A stretch of DNA of 64,000 nt from Mesorhizobium sp. INR15. GTDB lineage: Bacteria > Pseudomonadota > Alphaproteobacteria > Rhizobiales > Rhizobiaceae. Shown in pieces: positions 59,767-64,000 of this stretch; within the stretch, counting starts at the first letter, position 1, and every line of letters starts with the position of its first letter. The notes under the pieces are model-generated. The model was not told where the DNA came from and made no database searches. It was given only the letters and a program-made list of their open reading frames with translations. The DNA is taken from assembly GCF_015500075.1 (NCBI RefSeq), contig NZ_CP045496.1:6334001-6398000 (forward strand), written 5' to 3'. The translations under genes and the position numbers were made by a program.

Positions 59767-60378
59767 TCAACCGCGCACGCCTGTCGCGACGAGCCACGCA
59801 GTCTCTAGGCTCGGTCTCCGAATCTCAGTGTCGCCGAAGCCTGCATCTTGCAAGGCGGCTATAACCTCATCCGGCTCGCGTGGCGTGAAGATGTCGCCCG
59901 GCATATTCATCCGATCCATATGCACCTTCGGAAGAAAGCCAAGCACGACTCGCCCGCCCGGCGCGAGTACGCGCGCAAACTCCGCAGATCCAGCTCTCAG
60001 GCTTTGCCAGAAGTAGACTGTGTGGACGCTGAGGCCCTTGTCGAATGTGGCATCCGGCAACGGCAGGCTCTCGACTGTCCCGGTTCGGAACTCGGCACGG
60101 CCCGCGCGCACCGCATCGGCGAACCGGCGGTCGGCCGCTTCCACGACATCCTTTGAGCGATCAACACCGCAGACGAATGCCGCACTTCGGAGAAGTCTGG
60201 GGATTACCCCTGCGCCGCCGAATCCGACCTCCATGACACGATCTTCCGGAACCAGTTGCAATTGATCGAACGCGTAGCTGTTCAGCCGCGCATTGCCACG
60301 GTTCATGCCAGCCCGGACTAGCCAGCCGCCGATTCCGGTGGGCTGAGAGAGCTGTTTTGCTATGAACCTTGGCGCCAC
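59767..60378 (-). CDS. Class I SAM-dependent methyltransferase
   Basis: This is a 203-residue methyltransferase type 11. Motif I is VMEVGFGGAGVIPRLL (about 49-64), the acidic end of strand 2 is in VCGVDRSKDVVEAA, motif II-like FDKGLSVHTVYFWQSL, and motif III LAPGGRVVLGFLP. Substrate unknown; the relatives act on small molecules. It is convergent with the small-gene cluster and 88 bp downstream of the DNA ligase gene, on the same strand. Confidence 0.85.
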   Translation of the reverse strand: MAPRFIAKQLSQPTGIGGWLVRAGMNRGNARLNSYAFDQLQLVPEDRVMEVGFGGAGVIPRLLRSAAFVCGVDRSKDVVEAADRRFADAVRAGRAEFRTGTVESLPLPDATFDKGLSVHTVYFWQSLRAGSAEFARVLAPGGRVVLGFLPKVHMDRMNMPGDIFTPREPDEVIAALQDAGFGDTEIRRPSLETAWLVATGVRG

Positions 60379-60466
60379 TGTATCCTACCCCGTCTCGGAT
60401 CATAGGACGGCACGCCGGGCCCCGGCAACTCCCCTACCACCTGCCTCCGCCTCCACGTCTTCCAGC

Positions 60467-61330
60467 TCAGATGGCCCCGTCCTCTCGGAAGTCTTGAAGG
60501 GAAGCGTGCCGCAAATCCTCCTCGCCGCGCAAGTGCTTCACACGTCCGATGAGCCCAGGTTTGACCCACTCCGTCGCGGGACGTTTCATCCCCTTAGGCG
60601 CCGGACCGGCATGCTCCTGCACGCGCTTCCATAGCCGTTCTCGAATGACGCGGCTGGAGTTGATGAAGGCGGACCCGACATATTTCCCGGTCTTGCGATC
60701 CGCCATCAGGGCGAAGGCCGGCTTGCCTGGCTCTCGTTCGACACCAAGCAGATCGTACTCCTCGACAGCGTAGCTCTTAGTCTTCAACCAGTTCGTCGAT
60801 CGGCCACTGCGGTACTTGCTGTCGCGCCGCTTCGAAACCATCCCCTCGATACCGGCTTTGTCGATCAGGTCGAATATCGCCTTGGCATCGCCGGGCAGCG
60901 CCTGGCTGAATTGTATGTGGCTGTCCGGTTGGATGATGCCTTCAAGGATCTCGCGACGGTCCTCCAGAGCCATGTCGCGCAGATCATGGCCATTCAGGTG
61001 AAGCAGGTCGAAGGCGACGAAATAGAGGTCATACTGACGCCCGGTGATGGCCTTGCGTAGCGCGCCGAAGTCAGACAGGCCGGCCTCGTTTAGCACCACG
61101 ATCTCGCCGTCGATGATGGCATTATCCAGGCCGAGGCGCTTGGCCGCGCCGGCAAGGTCGCGGTATTTCGCCGTCCAGTCCACGCCGTTTCGGGTGAAGA
61201 TGCGGACATCGTGGTCGAGAATGATCTGCGAGCGGTAGCCGTCGAATTTGATCTCGTGAATCCAGTCAGCTCCCTCGGGTGGCTTCTCCACCAAGGTCGG
61301 CATGACCGGCTCGACAAATTTCAAACGCAT
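60467..61330 (-). CDS. Stand-alone ATP-dependent DNA ligase (LigC/LigD-ligase-domain type)
   Basis: This is a 287-residue ligase. The adenylylated lysine is Lys28 in HEIKFDGYR. Other nucleotidyltransferase motifs are IIDGEIVV, YLDLLHLNGHD-like FVAFDLLHLNG, EGMVSKRRDSKY and SGRSTNWLKTKS. An OB domain follows. It has no polymerase or nuclease domain, so it is a minimal NHEJ-type ligase; a Ku gene is not in the window. An IS sits 35 bp upstream of its start and has separated it from its native promoter, so expression may depend on the IS. Confidence 0.9.
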   Translation of the reverse strand: MRLKFVEPVMPTLVEKPPEGADWIHEIKFDGYRSQIILDHDVRIFTRNGVDWTAKYRDLAGAAKRLGLDNAIIDGEIVVLNEAGLSDFGALRKAITGRQYDLYFVAFDLLHLNGHDLRDMALEDRREILEGIIQPDSHIQFSQALPGDAKAIFDLIDKAGIEGMVSKRRDSKYRSGRSTNWLKTKSYAVEEYDLLGVEREPGKPAFALMADRKTGKYVGSAFINSSRVIRERLWKRVQEHAGPAPKGMKRPATEWVKPGLIGRVKHLRGEEDLRHASLQDFREDGAI

Positions 61331-61435
61331 GCCCAGAGAACCCGCAAAACCCTCGATTCAATTAGCTTGTGACCTGCCACTGAGAATTTCCTCCATCTGA
61401 GATTAGAGTCCGGCCCTTGATCGAAGGACGGACTG

Positions 61436-61702
61436 ATGAAGAGAAAGCGGTTTACGGAAGAGCAGATCATTGCGGTTCTTCGCGAGCACGAGGCGGGTGC
61501 GAAGGCGGGCGATCTTGCCCGCAAGCACGGGGTCTCTGAGGCGACGCTGTATAACTGGAAGGCCAAGTATGGCGGGATGGACGTCTCGGACGCCAAGCGG
61601 CTGAAGGCTCTGGAAGACGAGAACGCCAAGCTGAAGAAGCTGCTCGCCGACCAGATGCTGGAAGCCTCGGCATTGCGCGAGCTTCTGTCAAAAAAATGGT
61701 AG
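61436..61702 (+). CDS. IS407-type OrfA
   Basis: This is an 88-residue HTH protein (MKRKRFTEEQIIAVLREHEA then GVSEATLYNWKAKYGGMDVS) with a leucine-zipper helix. Its last codons contain a run of seven A (61690-61696), a slippery heptamer suited to -1 ribosomal frameshifting into orfB. Confidence 0.92.
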   Translation: MKRKRFTEEQIIAVLREHEAGAKAGDLARKHGVSEATLYNWKAKYGGMDVSDAKRLKALEDENAKLKKLLADQMLEASALRELLSKKW

Positions 61703-62625
61703 GGCCCGCCGCCAAGCGCGAAGCCGTCGCGCATCTGCAGGCCGTCATGGGCTTGTCGGAGCGTCGGGCCTGTTCCTTCGTCGGCGCCGATCGCAAGATG
61801 ATCCGCTACCGGTCAAGGCGACCGCCAGAGACGGAGCTGCGTGGCAGGTTGCGCGACCTCGCCAACGAGCGCCGACGCTTTGGCTACCGGCGGCTGTTCA
61901 TCCTGCTCAGGCGCGAGGGCGAGGCATCTGGGGTCAACCGTATCTACCGTCTCTATCGCGAGGAAGGTCTGACGGTGCGCAAGCGCCGGGCAAGACGGCG
62001 AGCAGTCGGCACGCGGGCGCCGATCCTGGTCGAGGCAAAGCCGAACGCGCGCTGGTCGCTGGATTTCGTGCATGACCAGTTCGCCTGCGGCCGCAGGTTT
62101 CGCGTGCTCAACATCGTCGACGACGTGACACGCGAATGCCTGGCGGCGATCCCGGACACCTCGATCTCCGGCCGTCGGGTTGCGCGTGAACTGACGGAAC
62201 TGATCACCCAGCGCGGCAAGCCGGGCATGATCGTCTCCGACCACGGCACCGAGTTCACCTCGAACGCCATCCTCGCTTGGTCGAAGGATCACAGAATCGA
62301 ATGGCACTACATCGCGCCGGGCAAGCCGATGCAGAATGGCTATGTCGAGAGTTTCAACGGCCGGATGCGCGATGAGCTGTTGAACGAGAGCCTGTTCTTC
62401 GGTCTCGACCACGCCCGCAGCGCCATCGCCGAATGGAGGGAGGACTTCAACACCGCGAGGCCGCATTCCTCGCTCGGCTACCAGACCCCGGCAGCCTATG
62501 CCGAGGTCATCACCGCAACCGGCTCCGACGCTGTGCTGATGGAAGGCTCCGCGCCTCCGCCGGTTGCTCAACCCGCGCCACATGGCGTAACAAAAACGGT
62601 CGAGACTCTAATCGCAGCTGGATGA
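61696..62625 (+). CDS. IS407-type OrfB transposase
   Basis: This is a 309-residue DDE transposase with HTH_21 (RRFGYRRLFILLRREGEASG), Asp in RWSLDFVHDQFA, Asp in MIVSDHGTEFTS and Glu in NGYVESFNGRMRDELL. It overlaps orfA by 7 bp in the -1 frame; its ATG lies at the end of the A7 slip site, so an OrfAB fusion by programmed frameshift is expected for transposition. Confidence 0.93.
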   Translation: MVGPAAKREAVAHLQAVMGLSERRACSFVGADRKMIRYRSRRPPETELRGRLRDLANERRRFGYRRLFILLRREGEASGVNRIYRLYREEGLTVRKRRARRRAVGTRAPILVEAKPNARWSLDFVHDQFACGRRFRVLNIVDDVTRECLAAIPDTSISGRRVARELTELITQRGKPGMIVSDHGTEFTSNAILAWSKDHRIEWHYIAPGKPMQNGYVESFNGRMRDELLNESLFFGLDHARSAIAEWREDFNTARPHSSLGYQTPAAYAEVITATGSDAVLMEGSAPPPVAQPAPHGVTKTVETLIAAG

Positions 62626-62670
62626 CAGGTCAGGGGCAGGTCACTTGCGCTGAAATGGTTCCCGAAACGG

Positions 62671-62699
62671 AAAAAGCCCGCCACCTCTCGGCAGCGGGC
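62671..62699 (-). terminator. Intrinsic terminator of the RiPP-like peptide gene
   Basis: On the minus strand GCCCGCTGCC, a GAGA loop and GGTGGCGGGC form a 10-bp stem (two wobble pairs), then TTTTT. It begins 20 bases after the peptide stop codon. Confidence 0.85.
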
Positions 62700-62718
62700 A
62701 GAATGGTGCTTTACGCTG

Positions 62719-62823
62719 TCAGAGACCGCCCTGTGGAGTGCCCTGAGAATTGACTGCAATCGCAGTTACGCTGGACAGCCGTTCACGCTTAGCCAGCACA
62801 GGCTTCTCGTATGTCTTTTTCAT
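62719..62823 (-). CDS. 34-residue RiPP (lasso-type leader-like) precursor candidate
   Basis: This is a short minus-strand gene starting at ATG 62823, six bases after AGGGG, and ending at TGA 62719. The peptide begins MKKTYEKPVLAKRERLSSVT and ends AIAVNSQGTPQGGL. The first part follows the YxxPxL...(6-8)...T spacing of leader peptides recognised by RRE (PqqD-like) domains in lasso and related RiPP systems. The glycine often found after PxL is absent, and the last 14 residues would be the core. A promoter-like TTGACA and its own terminator make it a complete small transcription unit. No maturation genes (protease, cyclase, RRE) are visible in the window, so product formation is unproven. Confidence 0.6.
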   Translation of the reverse strand: MKKTYEKPVLAKRERLSSVTAIAVNSQGTPQGGL

Positions 62824-62851
62824 TTGGAACCCCTAGCTTTTCCCTCGTCGC

Positions 62852-62880
62852 CAATCTGTCGAATGGCCTCCCGATGTCAA
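62852..62880 (-). promoter_or_regulatory. Candidate sigma-70 promoter of the peptide gene
   Basis: On the minus strand CTTGACA (-35 at 62875-62880) is followed after 17 bases by AGATTG (62852-62857) as a weak -10. This lies 28 bases from the peptide start codon. The -35 is good, the -10 poor. Confidence 0.35.
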
Positions 62881-62905
62881 GCGCATGGCAGCCACACATC
62901 GGCAA

Positions 62906-63046
62906 CAAAAAGACCCGCGCGGGCCGGGAGCCAGCGGGGCGATGGTTCTGGAGTCGCTAGATCAAGCAGCGTAGGATGGCCCGCGCACAATCTGGCGGGA
63001 TGCACGCGGGCCGACCGGAGGGCCGGTCACCAGCTTTTGCAAGCTG
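62906..63046 (-). ncRNA. Candidate structured small RNA with stacked hairpins and terminator
   Basis: Three abutting perfect stems occur: CAGCTT/AAGCTG (63031-63046), GACCGG/CCGGTC (63013-63028) and GGCCCGCG/CGCGGGCC (62978-62985 with 63005-63012). Then on the minus strand GGCCC-GCGC-GGGTC is followed by TTTTTG (62906-62925), a short terminator. No open frame fits. The tight packing of stems and the T run on only one strand point to a minus-strand RNA of about 140-160 bases. No known family is recognised. Confidence 0.45.
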
Positions 63047-63092
63047 ACTTCTGCCAACTAGCCTACGTTCAGAGAGTTCCCAAGGGGGAAAC

Positions 63093-63123
63093 AAAAAAAC
63101 CCGCCAGCGCGAGCCGACGGGTT
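63093..63123 (-). terminator. Second minus-strand intrinsic terminator without an obvious gene
   Basis: On the minus strand AACCCGTCGGC, a TCGC loop and GCTGGCGGGTT form an 11-bp stem with two wobbles, then TTTTTTT. It implies a transcript coming from 63124-63380 on the minus strand, where only a 104-codon frame of doubtful reality exists. Confidence 0.75.
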
Positions 63124-63383
63124 GAAATCGAGAATGGGCGGCCAGAGGTTTGAAGTCTAGCCGAAGGCACAATAGGCTCCGCGCTGTTTAAAGGCAATCG
63201 TCGGTTCTGCTCCGGGGGCCTGCTCGTCAGCGCGTCGTCGACCTGCCCCGCGAGATCGTAAAGACCATCCTGAATTTCGCGTCGGACCGGCACGATCAGG
63301 CGGTTGGTTTTGCTAGCGCGTTGAGAAACAAACCGCTGGACTCTCTCCGCCACATTGCTCCAGTATTTGCTGGGGGAAAACAA

Positions 63384-63848
63384 ATGAACAGAACATCACT
63401 TCTGGCGATTGTGACGCTATTAAGCGGTTGCAACTCTACATACAGTGTTTCCGACAGCGAATTGACGGCGAAGAGCACGGTGACATTGTGTCACGAATTG
63501 GCTGCGAGCACTTATGAACAGTACCGAATTCGGGCTGCCGCGCTTCTAGTAAAGCGCGGTGCAACGGCCGAGAAGTGCATGCGCCTTGTCCAGGCGGACA
63601 ATGCGGTTGCGACTGGCATAGCGGTGGCTGCGGTCGGAGGCGCTGCGGTTGCAGTTGCCGCTAACAATGGCGGCGGCGGATATTACGCACCTCGCCCTGT
63701 TTACGGCATCGCCTGGGACCAGTTCTATGGCCAAGGCCACAATCTGATCTGGCGCTGTCGAGACAGAGCTACCGGCCGGTTTGTGGACGACTACTACTGC
63801 GCCGGGATGCCGATGATCGACACGGCATGGCCGGGCTGGTCGGCGTAG
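63384..63848 (+). CDS. Small lipoprotein, glycine-rich middle
   Basis: This is a 154-residue protein with a lipobox (MNRTSLLAIVTLLSGC, lipidated Cys16) and GGGGG before the ATG at 63384. The mature part has a helical segment (STYEQYRIRAAALLVKRGAT) and a hydrophobic Gly/Ala/Val stretch ending NNGGGGYY. A C-terminal WRCRDRATGRFVDDYYC motif follows, with paired cysteines. It resembles short envelope lipoproteins common in rhizobia. Function unknown. Confidence 0.75.
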   Translation: MNRTSLLAIVTLLSGCNSTYSVSDSELTAKSTVTLCHELAASTYEQYRIRAAALLVKRGATAEKCMRLVQADNAVATGIAVAAVGGAAVAVAANNGGGGYYAPRPVYGIAWDQFYGQGHNLIWRCRDRATGRFVDDYYCAGMPMIDTAWPGWSA

Positions 63849-63856
63849 GGGCGCCC

Positions 63857-64000
63857 ATGGACAGATCACGGCACGACAATCGGTCTGATCAGTGGCGAAA
63901 GCGCACCGGGGCCTGGCGCCGGCGCGCAATCCTTTTGGCCAGTGTGCCGAAGCGCGTCGTCGTCATCACGGTCGCAGCCATTGCAGCCTTGATCACGCAG
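63857..64000 (+). CDS. Partial membrane-anchored protein, 3' end outside the window
   Basis: The frame starts 8 bases after the lipoprotein stop with MDRSRHDNRSDQWRKRTGAW. A very basic N-terminus is followed by a hydrophobic segment (VVVITVAAIAALITQ) at the edge. This looks like an N-in membrane anchor of a larger protein. No domain is visible in the 48 codons available. Confidence 0.5.
   Translation, partial: MDRSRHDNRSDQWRKRTGAWRRRAILLASVPKRVVVITVAAIAALITQ

Larger units (their letters stand above)
61370..62643 (+). mobile_element. 1274-bp IS407-type (IS3 family) insertion sequence
   Basis: The left end TGACCTGCCACTGA (61370) and right end, read on the minus strand from 62643, TGACCTGCCCCTGA are inverted repeats typical of the IS407 group. 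CTTG lies outside both ends (61366-61369, 62644-62647), the 4-bp duplication this group makes. Both ORFs appear intact, so it may be active. Confidence 0.93.

Noticed and set aside
62640..63320. Search for a tRNA gene or tRNA-derived att site
   Set aside because: Short tRNA-like anticodon-loop strings exist, but no cloverleaf could be built, so no tRNA is called.
63069..63383. 104-codon minus-strand frame overlapping the lipoprotein leader
   Set aside because: Its 3' end runs through a terminator hairpin, and it has no family match or good start context.
44000..64000. Prophage or CRISPR array in the mobile region
   Set aside because: No capsid, tail or lysis genes and no regularly spaced repeats were found; the integrase and tra genes fit a conjugative element.

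Overview
The window looks like high-GC alphaproteobacterial DNA, most probably from a Mesorhizobium-like rhizobium. The evidence is the codon bias, dense ABC-transporter and LysR content, a RegB/RegA pair, a bo3-type quinol oxidase and a Ti/Q-type traA with an adjacent oriT. The genus is an inference. The left 43 kb is intact catabolic and respiratory DNA. The right 20 kb is a decayed mobile region packed with insertion sequences.

Positions 1-12500 hold what I read as an aromatic N-heterocycle (4-quinolone type) catabolic region. A minus-strand operon carries a DapA-like lyase, a 3-hydroxyanthranilate 3,4-dioxygenase, a metallo-beta-lactamase-fold hydrolase, a substrate-binding protein and a LivH permease. 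A second minus-strand operon carries a class A flavin monooxygenase, a Hod-like cofactor-free 2,4-dioxygenase and a formamidase-like alpha/beta hydrolase. Two LysR genes, a MarR gene and a second, paralogous substrate-binding protein complete the set. Together they could hydroxylate and cleave a 4-quinolone, release (3-hydroxy)anthranilate and open its ring.

Positions 12600-28250 hold a livK remnant, a third LysR gene, an MlrC-type peptidase and a D-amino-acid/D-peptide module. This module has a Dpp-type ABC importer, an XRE-cupin regulator and, divergently, a DauA-like D-amino-acid dehydrogenase, a D-serine-deaminase-like PLP enzyme, a penicillin-binding-type serine hydrolase, an AONS-like PLP enzyme and an M55 D-aminopeptidase. 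Positions 28290-36600 hold RegA/RegB, an MFS transporter, cyoABCD and a SURF1 gene. Next come RND-pump remnants, an arginase/ornithine cyclodeaminase pair with a divergent Lrp regulator, and a four-gene GntR / LLM monooxygenase / flavin reductase / V4R operon up to 43870.

From about 44000 the DNA is a mosaic of mobile remnants. An integrase gene is split by a 1510-bp IS with an 8-bp target duplication. There are a truncated DUF262 gene, a frameshifted traA next to a recognisable oriT, an IS110-type transposase and a traD broken by a 1292-bp IS3-type element. A run of small rhizobial accessory genes follows (SRAP, a methyltransferase, a stand-alone DNA ligase), then a 1274-bp IS407-type element. 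Just right of the last IS, on the minus strand, lie a 34-codon gene for a RiPP-leader-like peptide with its own terminator, and a compact multi-hairpin segment that may be an unannotated small RNA. The window ends in a lipoprotein gene and a partial membrane-protein gene.
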